This document shows, in pieces, positions 11,940 through 22,866 of a stretch of 64,000 bases of DNA (positions are counted from its first letter, which is position 1; the number at the start of each line of letters is the position of its first letter). The translations under genes and the position numbers were made by a program. The notes under the pieces were generated by a model. The model had not been told where the DNA came from. It saw nothing but the letters and a program-made list of their open reading frames with translations, and did not search any database. The DNA comes from Siphonodentalium dalli (Eukaryota > Mollusca > Scaphopoda > Gadilida > Siphonodentaliidae). Where the stretch lies: contig CP136061.1 of NCBI GenBank assembly GCA_032622095.1, forward strand, positions 3,782,001 through 3,846,000. The letters run 5' to 3'.

Positions 11940-12555
11940 ATAGTACAAACTATAAGGTTACTGAGTTCAGTGCATTGCAATGAGTCCATATATATTAAAA
12001 CTTACATTGTTTGCCGATTCTATGCATCATTGTCTGTCTCTGGTGGGATATACTGGGAACGATGCACGATCATAGTATTTCTACTAATGCGAACATGCAC
12101 TAATTAAATGTATTGGACAGATATATAGCTAGGGCCAGAATGTGATATAACCAATCTAACATGGCACTCAACTGATCGTATGCATGATTCGTATCATACT
12201 TATTTTCATTAAATTGAAATTTAAACGAAATAACTATAGTGATGACAATTATACAAATGTGTACTAATATGACTACTACATTAATGTTGGAGTCTTGGAG
12301 ATTGTGATGGCTGATTGTATAGTCCTGACAATTACAGTTATATACCTAAGTACAACTACTATTGGATTAATGTGACTGTCTTGTCTTTCATTATAAGGAA
12401 ATTGACAGGTAAAAGTACATCTATACATTGTTTTCGTGGCATCAAACGTTTAATAGATATTAACCACTTGAATGCGTCAATACATCGAAGCTAACTGATA
12501 TGACGGCAAATACGCAATAATATTCGCGAAAGTTTATTATAACTGAAGTAAAATA

Positions 12556-12676
12556 GTGGACCGGACCGGCGGCAAACAGCGGTTCGGTCCGGTCCAGTGA
12601 CACCCGGTCCGGACCGGACCGCGGTCCACCCCTGGACCGCGGACCGGACCGGTCCAAAGCGGTCCGGTCCGCATCA
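12556..12676. repeat. Right subterminal GGTCCGG repeat cluster of the hAT-like element
   Basis: Dense GGACCGG/GGTCCGG repeats, in both orientations, next to the right terminal inverted repeat. Similar in style and length to the left cluster but not a simple copy of it. Confidence 0.75.
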
Positions 12677-12687
12677 CTAATATTGAT

Positions 12688-13083
12688 GCCACTCATTTCA
12701 TTGACAGCCACATCAATTAATATGTCCTTTCTTACATGGTACAGTATGATCGTTACGGACATAACCAGAGTTGAGATTCATGACATAAGTTGTTCTTTCC
12801 ATTTAGAATTGTAAAACGGGAAAGGTACCCGACGAATTTCAGTTAATCGTAAATGTTATGTTTCCTGACCAGCGTAAATTATATGTGTCTGTCCGGCGTA
12901 TAGCGTCAACAAATTATGTTCTCTATACTTTCGGTCTCATTTTATTCCGTGTCAACTTTGGTTTTTTGTTTTAAAAAATAGGTTATATTAAGTATTTAAC
13001 ACTTTTGTACTGTGTTGAGAGTGACTTGAGGCCATAAATTTAAACAAAATCGAAGGATCATTCAAAGTCAATGAAACCCAATT
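12688..13083. other. Non-coding stretch between two DNA transposons
   Basis: AT-rich, no ORF of note, no repeat recognised. Confidence 0.4.
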
Positions 13084-13086
13084 TAA

Positions 13087-14471
13087 GGGTCTATTCTCAT
13101 TGCACACGCGCGTGCGATTAATCGCAGCGTTTTTTAAGGTCGAGCGGCCCTATATGTGTGTTCGATGGCATTCCTTCCTCCCACTGCTAAAAGTTCCCCC
13201 AATAGGGGTGGGGGGTCTGACGAACACATTCATACACAGGTCTAGGGTTGGTTGGAGGATGATAAAGTACTTTCGGTTGGGGGTGACCACATACAGGCCT
13301 ATATATGCTGACACATTAACTTTAATTTTCCTCAGTTAGATTTACTCAGGTATAAGTTGAGTATAACGAGTTTTGCGGACACAATTATATCTAGCTAATT
13401 ATAATTAAAAATAGAGGGTTCAATTCCATGTAGTTGGGCATAAATATGCATATTTTATTCCAGCTTGAAACGTATATAACACTATATAGTACGATCACAA
13501 CCCAGATTACATGAGTTTTATGTATATAATTGTTATTATCACTCAAGATTATCAAAAGTGTACGATTCAAGTGGTTGAATTAGATCTTTCAACATTTTAC
13601 CTTATAGTTAGCTAGGTCTGACAAAAATCGTCTTTCTGAATAAAGCTCATTTAAAACATTTGTACTCAAACATATGATATCTAGTAAAAATTATGGGGTA
13701 AGAGGGGATGAGACCCCAATTTGTTGGGAGAAAAACAAATAGATTTGAATGTAGGGAGGATGGTAGACCCATGGTTGGGAGGGATTTTTATATTCAACCC
13801 TGTGTATGAACGGTTTTTTTCAGACCCCCCTCCCCATCATCGAGTGCTCATTTGTATAGCCGCTGGCAACAGCGACAACGCGGTACTATAATTGACGAAC
13901 CACCATTCAAATAGAATAAGTGATGGGACTCAGAATTCGACCTTAAGAGTCACACACGCATTGTTTCAGGTCTAATTCTGTCGCCAGGACGCTGTTCGCA
14001 TGCATGAGCGATTGATTTCAATTTGATCGCCATTGGCGGCTTATCATCAGTGATCGCACATGCTAACGGCACATTACTATCAATTTATATATTCACAATC
14101 TTGGGTACAGTGTTGCGCGAGACTGACAGGTAATATAATTCGACTGAATTCTACAAAAATCACCACTGATGCTAGCTATACGTTGGAAACTTCTTTCCAA
14201 GCCATTTCCTTTCCGTACTTCATTTATTATTTTATCGCCCATCAGTTATGAGAATGACTGTACTCGGATAGTATATATGACCGAGTGAACCATGCCATTC
14301 TCTGTAACGGCTATCTCGATGACGAGGTTGATTGCATAAGATGATTGGTCATGAATAGGACGTGGTTGTTTGATGAAGGTAATTGATCACGAATCGCTCT
14401 GTGTTATGTTAACACGCACCTTAAAAAACGCTGCGATTAATCGCACGCGCGTGTGCAATGAGAATAGACCC
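13087..14471. mobile_element. Non-autonomous PIF/Harbinger-like DNA transposon
   Basis: Terminal inverted repeats of 54 bp match base for base at the two ends (13087-13140 and 14418-14471), beginning GGGTCTATTCTCATTGCACA and ending in AAGGT. TAA directly flanks both ends (13084-13086 and 14472-14474), the 3-bp TWA duplication typical of PIF/Harbinger. The 1,385-bp body has no recognisable transposase, so it would move only in trans. Identical TIRs suggest recent activity. Confidence 0.75.
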
Positions 14472-14474
14472 TAA

Positions 14475-15243
14475 AACATAAAGATTATTGCGTTGATGCC
14501 GAAAAAGATCGGCTCTGGTCATATGATCACACAATACTGCTATGACTCTATATATATGTGTGTCTTCTAAATGGCAAGGAGAACTGACGTTTCCTTAATA
14601 CTTTATATACTTCTACACACACCAATTAATGAGCGCGTTATTTTTAAACACTTTCAATGTTGCGTGCACTAATGCGCTACCGAGTTATCCTTTATTATTA
14701 TCATAGTCGCAATAAACATCTATTTTAGTCTGAAATTTCGACACAATTATGAGGGAATTAAACGAATAAATGCGGAAACTATATTTCCCTATTCTGCGAG
14801 TGGTGAAGTGAACAGGCAGCGATCAGCGGGTGTCTTTTATATATCAATTGAGGGTGATTGTGAGAATATTTATAGTCGTAAATATCGAATTTCGTTGGAA
14901 ACGCGAATACATTTAATAACTAGAATGCACTCACTGGAGCTGCCTATACTTGCGCCCATCACACATTTGGCATGTTGTGTAGTGTCTTGCCAACAACAGT
15001 TTGAACCACGGGTGCTGGCCCCTCGTTTGAGAGATCGATAACAAAAATCTAGATATCAAATCTCTGTTCATCCATGGCTGAAATAGTTGTGTGTACGGAC
15101 ATAATATCCCTGTTATGATGATATGGACCCCAGTTGGCTGCATATTAGGAACGATAACTCTATCCGATCTAATTACAGGTGAGACATATTGGTAGTGTTT
15201 TTTACCTGTTAACCAACTATCAGATTTAGGCCACACCGATGCA
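14475..15243. other. Non-coding stretch
   Basis: No gene or repeat recognised. Short ORFs here have no family resemblance. Confidence 0.35.
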
Positions 15244-15575
15244 TGGTGTATTATCTACATGTATATTACGCGAGGACCTTGATGGGGATAGCTTCAGTCT
15301 TGAATGTTAAAGTGACACACTGCGCTCGCTGAACGAAGTCTCTCCATGTGAACGATGTATTATCTACATGTATATCACGTGATGACCTCGAGGAACGATG
15401 GACAGCTTCCGCCCTGAATATTAAAGGGACAAAATGCACTCAGTATTTGAATATTAAAGGGACAATAGGCTCTCACGGGGGATGATTGTTAAAGTGACAC
15501 AAGGTACTCACTATGGATGAATGTTAAAGTGACACTAGGCACTCACTGTGGGATAATGTTAAAGTGACATTCGCA
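15244..15575. repeat. Duplication and ~35-bp minisatellite
   Basis: A segment with TATTATCTACATGTATAT at about 15247 recurs at about 15357. It is followed by tandem units built on TTAAAGTGACAC..CACTCACT, starting at about 15421, 15454, 15489, 15524 and 15559 (period 33-35 bp). Confidence 0.65.
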
Positions 15576-15665
15576 TTGAAAACTTCAAAAAATTCAAACG
15601 CGTTACTAGGACTGACCCGCAGTTTATAAGGGTATACGTCTTGGATGGTAATTTGGCGCCTATAA

Positions 15666-15862
15666 AAATTACTAAGTTTTTTTTAAATTTGTGAAGTTTT
15701 TGAAATTTTTGAAGTTTTTAAAAATTTTGAATTTTTAGAAATTTTTGAAGTTGTTGAAGTTTTTGAAATTTTTGAATTTTTTGAATTTTTTGAAATTTTG
15801 GAAATTTTGGAAATTTTTGAACTTTTTGAACTTTTTGAACTTTTTTAACTTTTTCAATATTG
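15666..15862. repeat. TTTTTGAA-type minisatellite
   Basis: About 200 bp of T-rich sequence in which TTTTTGAA, with variants TTTTTGAACT and TTTTGGAAAT, repeats every 8-10 bp. Low complexity; no coding. Confidence 0.8.
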
Positions 15863-16236
15863 TTCATTTATGAACGATTTATTACCAAAATAAAACCAGA
15901 TAACAATGCAAATAAAATATATATGTGGATTTAAATTACAATCGATGCAACCATTTCATATTAGCGCATGTGCAGTCTTTACATTTTGTACTTCCGGTAT
16001 GACATAACATATTCCCGGAAGGACAGACAAAGATCCGGACCGAAAACATTACTTGCGTCCAGCATGGACTGGCGCAAGTAATTAGAATATCTAGTATTTC
16101 ATGAGTGGATACTGATAATTATGTCATTCGTGGACGAGACAAATGAAAATACAATAAACCTTTATCTCACTCACTAATGGCATTATTTTCTGTATCAATT
16201 CAAAAACAATTGATATCCTCTGTATAGTTATATTAC

Positions 16237-16339
16237 CAGTGTTGCCTTTCGATGGGCACGTGTAACCTCCAGACTTCGTCCCGCTTCTGGTAAGCATTGA
16301 ATCATCGCCGCAATGACCAACGTCACTTAGATCATCATC
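16237..16339 (-). CDS. Possible isolated exon
   Basis: A strong acceptor (CTTGTTTTCACCAG) precedes an open stretch that starts DDDLSDVGHCGDDS and contains GGYTCPSKGN, then a donor ACTG/GTAATA. I do not recognise the family. Another acceptor followed by a Cys-rich stretch (CDRSGRC) lies upstream on the same strand near 17185. These could be two exons of one gene, but phase was not established, and chance is a real alternative. Confidence 0.2.
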
Positions 16340-16461
16340 CTGGTGAAAACAAGATAGAAAGTAACATAAACGACATGATAGGGACATGGACAGAAAAAGT
16401 AAGTTTAATCGAAATTTAAAAAATAGGAATATCGTGTTCGGCAATGTACCAGAAACACGCT

Positions 16462-16524
16462 GACTATTCGGGCGGTAAATAGTTACAGGGCGGTAAATAG
16501 TTACAGGTCGGTAAATAGTTGCAA
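16462..16524. repeat. 18-bp minisatellite, 3 copies
   Basis: CGGTAAATAGTTACAGGG repeats three times with slight decay. Confidence 0.75.
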
Positions 16525-17319
16525 GCCGGCGATAAGCACTTTTTAGTGGGTACATCTGAAGATTCTCGGTAGAACTCTATTTCTTTGCGTCTTGCAATGG
16601 AAGGATTATTAATTGTATTAGGCCTCTGGTCCAGTTAACTGACAGCGTAATAACCAGCATATGAATCGTATATTTATTATAATGGAGAAATTTACATAGA
16701 ACACGTGACTCTCAAAAGTTTTCACAACATAACTCGTTTAAATCAATGTTTAGTCCACGAGTAAGCATTCTGTGTTGCAGACATGTCATCGTCCGATATG
16801 ATTGGTATATAGTGACATATATAAAGCTAAAAAGGGGTGTTGTATGGGGAAAATGAGGGGATTGTTTTAGCATAATTGACATGGACGGTAAATTGCAATC
16901 GGAAACAGAAGATAGCAATCACTGAACGGACGATAGCGAAATACTGAACCAATATCTGATCATGTAAAGTTGTATACTTAGACGATTTATACAAGATAGT
17001 CTCTGAGAAATGGGGCGACGAGATGAACTATGGCCACTTGAAGCTAATAAACTACCTTACTCACGAAAGTCGATCCCATAAATAACACAAGATACGTTAA
17101 AAGGAACCAAGATATAACAAAAGTAAGCTTATTTTGAGACACACATTTGGCAAGGAAGCATCTCCCACTACGGTCACAACTCTGCAAAAAAACAAATTGA
17201 CGAAGCCCGTTCCATGTTGACTTCCTTTCTCCATGCTGGTCCAGGCACGCATCATTGATAATTCAAATCCGGAACATGCTGACTGGGATAGAGAGCTCAA
17301 AGGATGTTGCACATGGAGT

Positions 17320-18850
17320 CAGGGACGTGGCTAGAGGGTCTCCGTTGGGGGGGGGTCCACCTTGCGAAATTCCAATTGCGCTCCCCATTGAATCAGACAA
17401 AAACACAAGTTTTGCATAATTCCATTTGCACCCCACCCCCCCTTGGACCTCAGTGCTCACGCCCAATATATGCTATATGTTCATAAACCATGGTTCTATA
17501 TTCCCGGTATGAGAACATTCAAATATTTTAACCTGAAAAATTGCATAAATCCTAACATCTAGTGGTCTAACTCCAGATAAATGCACACGGCTACGGGCAA
17601 GAGAGCAGGACACACCGGGCTGACCATGGTTGTTCGGCCCGGTGTGAGAACATTTTGAAAATTATACAAGAACATTGCAAACCCTAGCATCTGGACTGGC
17701 CTCAACTGAAGATTTCCTGGTGTTGGAAATTCCAAACTTCATACTCCCCCCTCAGGTTGGAAATTTCTCCAACTGATGACCATTTCAGTCCACAAGTTTA
17801 ACAAACATTATCAGTTGTGTATTGGCCATGCACGGGAGAGGGACAACTGTACCACTCTCGGGCTGGTCACAGGTTCTTAGCATTAAGTTGGCAATTCTTA
17901 GAACACGTTGATGAGATTTATTATTACAAATATTTACAAAGTCACATCAGGCGGCCACGGAGAATCATACGACAACATCTTCTCACGCTGCACGTTAGTA
18001 TCTAGTGTGCGTTCAGAAACAAGAGAGAGCCCAGTCTTTCAATCCCCGGCTGAAATAGTATATATGGAAATCTGAAAGCCACACCCAACCATGTGTACCA
18101 ATCTTATACGTACACGTACTGGCCTGTCCAAACAGGTTAAGATTTAATACAATCTTTATAGGAAATCACTTACTCGCAACGGAATAGCGCAGGCCATTCA
18201 ATTTCGGGTCAGTTTCCCACGCATAATTTATGGACCTAATGGTAGGGTATTGACTTCCAGATTAACCTTATATACGCCGGGTAACATTGGAAGTATTACA
18301 CAACGACACACCGGGCCGACCATGGTTCGGCCCGGTGTGGGAAAATTTTGAAATTTTAACAAGAAAATCGCAAAATCCTGGCATCTAGACTAGCCTCAAG
18401 CCTTCCTAGAGTTGGAAATTTCAAACCTGAAATTCACTTAGGTTGGAAAATGACAATTCCAATTCCAATGTTTTCCAAATGTATGACAATATTGTTTTTT
18501 TTTAAATTAACTAGCAGTTTTTCACTGGCCACGGGGGAGGGACCAGGACACAATTAAGCTTTCTAAGTGTAGGAAATTTCCAACCTGTCACCCCCCTGAG
18601 GTTGGAAAATTTCCAACTGATGACCATTTCAGTCCAAAATTTTGACAAAAAATAGGAAAATATGCAAATATTGGTCCAAAAACAATTAATTCCCCCAATA
18701 AATTGTTTGAAAATCAAACTAAAAGAACATTTTCAACCTATTGTTGGTGTGAAATTTCCAACTAATGTTTTGGCAGGTATGAAATTTCCAACTGTTGAAT
18801 ATTTTGACCAAAGTTGGGGGTGAGACACCCCCCAAACCCCCCCCCCTGTC
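17320..18850 (+). repeat. Dispersed hairpin-bearing repeat family, clustered copies
   Basis: Two related copies (about 17600-17800 and 18306-18470) begin with a strong hairpin, ACACCGGGC(C/T)GACC..GGCCCGGTGT, and continue with a shared CATCTAG(A)CTxGCCTCAA segment and GTTGGAAATTxCAA motifs. The block 18580-18850 (AACTGATGACCATTTCAGTCC) has a diverged copy at 24960-25215. The segment 17320-17650 (GGGGGGGTCCACC, ATTCCATTTGCACCCC, CACACGGCTACGGGCAAGAGA) has an inverted copy at 30240-30625. Confidence 0.6.
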
Positions 18851-19109
18851 GCCACGTCTCTGCATGGAGTGACGGCTGGATAGACACACGGATGTATGGA
18901 AGTCATGTATATGCCCTACAAAACTTCTTCTGTCGGGCATAATTATGTTCTCCCACGGGCACAGATTGGTCCAGCCTCTACCAGGGTCGCTGTCCTGGAT
19001 TACCAATAATGTTAAAGCACCAGGTTTTACACGATTCTTATCAATTCAGGAAAGCGCTATATGATAAGAATTTTGACAAAATTAAATGGTCATGGTCGTC
19101 AGAGTCTAA

Positions 19110-19177
19110 CAGAATCATGTATATAACAGAATCATGTATATAACAGAATCATGTATATAACAGAATCATGTATATAA
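19110..19177. repeat. 17-bp minisatellite, 4 perfect copies
   Basis: CAGAATCATGTATATAA occurs four times in a row without a mismatch. Confidence 0.85.
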
Positions 19178-21160
19178 CAGCCCGTAAGTGGTAAATTCCC
19201 CAAATGACTGTACCGCATGTTGCGCGCATTATTTCATTGATAGTTTAGATTAATTTAACAGGCAACCAGAGACAATACTTTTTAATCAGTCATGTAACAG
19301 AGATTGACACCTGGAAGAGATTGAGTTCGCACATGTGTATCCGGTTGAAAACCCAACTTATACATGCAGTTATCCAAATGCTTTAAATTTGTTATGTGTA
19401 TTACTCACATAAAAATGCACACCAAATGCTGTGCCACTTTTCGATTAGTATTTGCTGATTATTTTGATATGTGGATGATATAAAAGTATAGTTGTAGTGT
19501 CGGATTGGTATCAAATGACATATGGATAACTCATATGACAACACAGGTAACTTTTTGGTAAATTTCTGGCGGAGTTATCCCTTTTTTCGACTTAGACATT
19601 TCGAATTATTTTGGTGTCGGGATAATAATAAATAATTCACTGGTCCGATTTCTTAGAAATTTTGCATGCAAATTTATTAATCGCGTCCGATCATTCCTGA
19701 TGTTTGTATTTTGCTTCTATGCTGACCTACACTGCCTAAAGATTATAGTGAATCGTTGTTAAGCAAGATGGAAGTGAATGTACGGACTCGATGGGAGGGG
19801 GCCGTCACTATATATATATGAAAGATAAATGTGAGTGAATTGTATCACGAACTATAACATACTTACTAAGTATACTTCACGTGGGAGGATGTATAACAGC
19901 TGTAAGTTTATTCACACAAGAACGAAAATATCCATGTATATCCATAATTTCGTAATATTGATGGATATTCGAAAAAGCCCCTTTTCGTTTTACGATTTGC
20001 TTAAATATTGCGATGCTGATGGTAACCTTATGCATGGTTATCCGAATGCTTTCCAACTAGGTATGTCAATAATATGTACAGTGCATATCGGAACTGAAGA
20101 TTGGTCCAATTTATTTTTTCAGTCTTCTTATCTCAATAGAATCATGTACATGTATATACTATTGCACCGTCGAAATGTATGGGTTACATACTTTTTGTAA
20201 CAAACTCAAATATTCACCATTTTTTTAACCTAGCGCCTTTGTTGTGCCTCACCCTTCTACACTTTACACCATGATTTATACCACAGGTCGACATTCGTAA
20301 TTTTGAACGTTCATTTCTCCAAATGTATGAATAATGAGCTCCCACTGGTATATAGTTCGCTTCTAAACCCACACACACACAAAAGATTTGCATAGTGCAC
20401 CTAATTCTTATCCTTGTCGGTAGATGTGTGCTGCTTATTTGCATACCAGGGAGTATCTGCAACTGAAATATGACACGATATCATGCGATATTACAGTAAT
20501 GATCTTGGACACAACGATATGAATGCATTTCTCGAGTCAAAAATATCCTTTTATGCATATGTGTACAAAATACAGATAATTTCGTCAGCAGTATAAGTTA
20601 CGTATATATTTCACCTCACCCAGAAATGGAGGCTTTTGATTAGTCAAAAGCTGTGACCTATGTAGTGTTGTGTTACATTTAGCACACTATTATACTTGTA
20701 TTGTATCATGCTACAATTATCACACTACTATACCAAATTCACATGAAAAAGCAATGAACAGAGGCAACAATCTCGAGAACATATATTCATAAATGTGTCC
20801 ACCAATTTACCGAGGCGTGTCCAACTGAAATTAAAATATTACTGTGGCTTACAAAGCGGAAACATTCGGTTGAATTCACATTGTGGTACAGCTTCGGGTT
20901 TCAAAACAAAACCTAAATACTGCGCGTTTCGGTTTATTGAACTTGATTTCAACTCATTCTTGCGACGATTATTTTTCTCTTAAACTGTTTATCGGTTAGT
21001 GGATAGTCATATTTGTTCTCAGAAAAACGTGTTGTACTTTATTTCTATTAACGTCTTATGAAGGGCATTTGAACAGTCCAGCAGTTTGTGTTCGTAAGAT
21101 GCATACTACAAGTTCGAATTGTTCGGTGAAATATAATAAAAAGAGCATGTCTTGTCGTTG
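19178..21160. other. Non-coding stretch
   Basis: Only short ORFs without family resemblance (the longest, 19835-20200, has no domain I recognise). A short TA microsatellite is at 19807-19819 in the adjoining sequence. Confidence 0.3.
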
Positions 21161-21255
21161 ACTACGCGGGTTTTGTGCCCAGTGGGGAGCGGATAGTTCA
21201 CTCCGCATCGCACCGTGAGCTGTACCGACGCCGCTGGGCTATATACCCGCGTAGT
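21161..21255. other. Stable stem-loop of about 95 nt
   Basis: ACTACGCGGGT (21161-21171) pairs perfectly with ACCCGCGTAGT (21245-21255), with a further GCCCAG/CTGGGC pairing inside. It stands out in GC content. It could be an RNA structure or a palindrome scar. No tRNA box motifs were found. Confidence 0.5.
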
Positions 21256-22378
21256 GAACTCCAAGCCACCATAGCCATGCTCTATTTATTAAATATACTA
21301 CCCTATGCACAGCGCAATATAAATATTTTATTATTTTTGCGTACATCGAAGTTTGGTTTCAAACAGACGTGCAACGGTATATATGCCTACAATAATTGTG
21401 TTGGCAAAGTCCATGCAACCTCCAATAACAAGAACCGGGCAAGGGGCGTGGCTTTGTTGTCAGCCAAGGTCTAATTTTATACATAAAGCATATTTATCTT
21501 GATTCATCAGGATTTATCAGAATTTTCCATTTGTAAAGGTAAATTATCCTTGTATATTATAAAACAGTTTTTTAAGTCGGTTAATGGACTCGCGATTGGA
21601 ATTTGGGCTCGACCATTTAAATTCATAATCTCGAGTAGCTCGTCCATTAACCATGATATATTGATCCCACGTCAAGTGTCACACAATGCCAATGGTCCAT
21701 GACAACCGTGTGTGTTTGGAGAAAGGAATATTTGCATTCCATATGTGTTTACACTTAAAATTGATCTAGATAAATGCTGACATCGTCTGTTGTTGTTGTG
21801 TCTATTGTCGTGTTGTCTATTGTGTCTCTGTAGGATATTACAAGGAGATTGGTGCTGACACTCGGTAATCAACGATCGGCCATGATTGTAGCAGCAGTGT
21901 GCTTGAGCTACATCAATAGGTTACAATGGGCAAACGTTTTAGTGTATACTGTTTTCAAAAGCTCCTGGATTTTCTTCAAGTCTGAAAGATTAACATTTGG
22001 GGTAACGTTTTATGCACAAAAATGAAAAAAAGTATGTTCAATCAAGAATAACAAAATGAAGTACATCAAACTGTTGTGCCGATGGCAATTTTATCTAAGA
22101 GAATTTATAGGGAAGGGGTGTGTTGTATTTTTATGTGGAAACACAGACTATATATACAGGGGGTGGTGGAAAAAAGTTCCTAACACATATGCTATTTTTT
22201 CAGTTTGACCTATCTTGGCACCCACCACCCCCATTTTGTTTTCATAATATGTTTCCACTCCTTTTTTCCAAGATTTGTGACAAATATCTACTCGATAACA
22301 TAACCTTACAATGAATCACATATGTTTCCGTTAATGATACTGTGCGATGCTTTGTTATACAGCTTGAGAAACACAGCG

Positions 22379-22860
22379 TATGGCAAGCCAAACCGCTATT
22401 TAATATTAATTTTACTTAAGTAAAATAAAATGACACTTTATTTCACTTAAGTGAAATAAAATGACATTTGATATGACTTTAGTGAAATAAAGTGTCATTT
22501 TATTTTACTTAAGTGAAATAAAGCGCCATCTACATGGTTTTATTTTACTTAAGTAAAATAAAAAAGTTATTTTATTTTACTTAAGTAAAATTAAAAAGCA
22601 CACTAATTTTACTAAGTGAAATAAAATGACCATTATATTACGCCCGTTTTTATTTTACTTAAGTAAAAAAGAATTGTACTTAAGTTAAAACATTGATATC
22701 TTTACTTAAGTAAAATTGTTTTTACTTAAGTGAAATCAAAAATGACCGTTATTTTACTTAAGTAAAATTAAATATGATTTTATTTCACTTAAGTAAAATA
22801 AAGAGTCATTTAATTTTACTTAAGTAAAATTAATATTAAATAGCGGTTTGGCTTGCCATA
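22379..22860. mobile_element. 482-bp TIR element built of CTTAAG palindromes
   Basis: Inverted ends of at least 47 identical bp start TATGGCAAGCCAAACCGC, and ACAGCG flanks the element on both sides (22373-22378 and 22861-22866), indicating a 6-bp target duplication. The interior is about a dozen near-perfect palindromes TTTTACTTAAGTAAAA (variants TTTCACTTAAGTGAAA) separated by 10-30 bp such as AAATGACAC. There is no ORF. The superfamily is unclear; few families make 6-bp duplications. Confidence 0.75.
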
Positions 22861-22866
22861 ACAGCG

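Larger units (their letters stand above)
10497..12679. mobile_element. Non-autonomous hAT-like DNA transposon, with nested LTR array
   Basis: The ends are inverted copies, TAGTGATACGGACCGGACCG on the left and TAGTGATGCGGACCGGACCG on the right (read inward), with one mismatch in 20. The 8-bp ATATTGAT occurs directly outside both ends (10489-10496 and 12680-12687), the duplication size typical of hAT elements. GGTCCGG repeats crowd both subterminal regions (10503-10625 and 12556-12676), as hAT transposase-binding repeats often do. Without the nested LTR array the element is about 0.92 kb and has no transposase ORF, so it would depend on an enzyme supplied in trans. Superfamily is inferred from TSD length and TIR style only. 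Confidence 0.75.

Noticed and set aside
19835-20200. 121-aa plus-strand ORF
   Set aside because: No recognisable domain, no splice or codon signal; length is expected by chance in 64 kb.
21161-21255. tRNA gene
   Set aside because: No A or B box and no cloverleaf; only a simple stem-loop.
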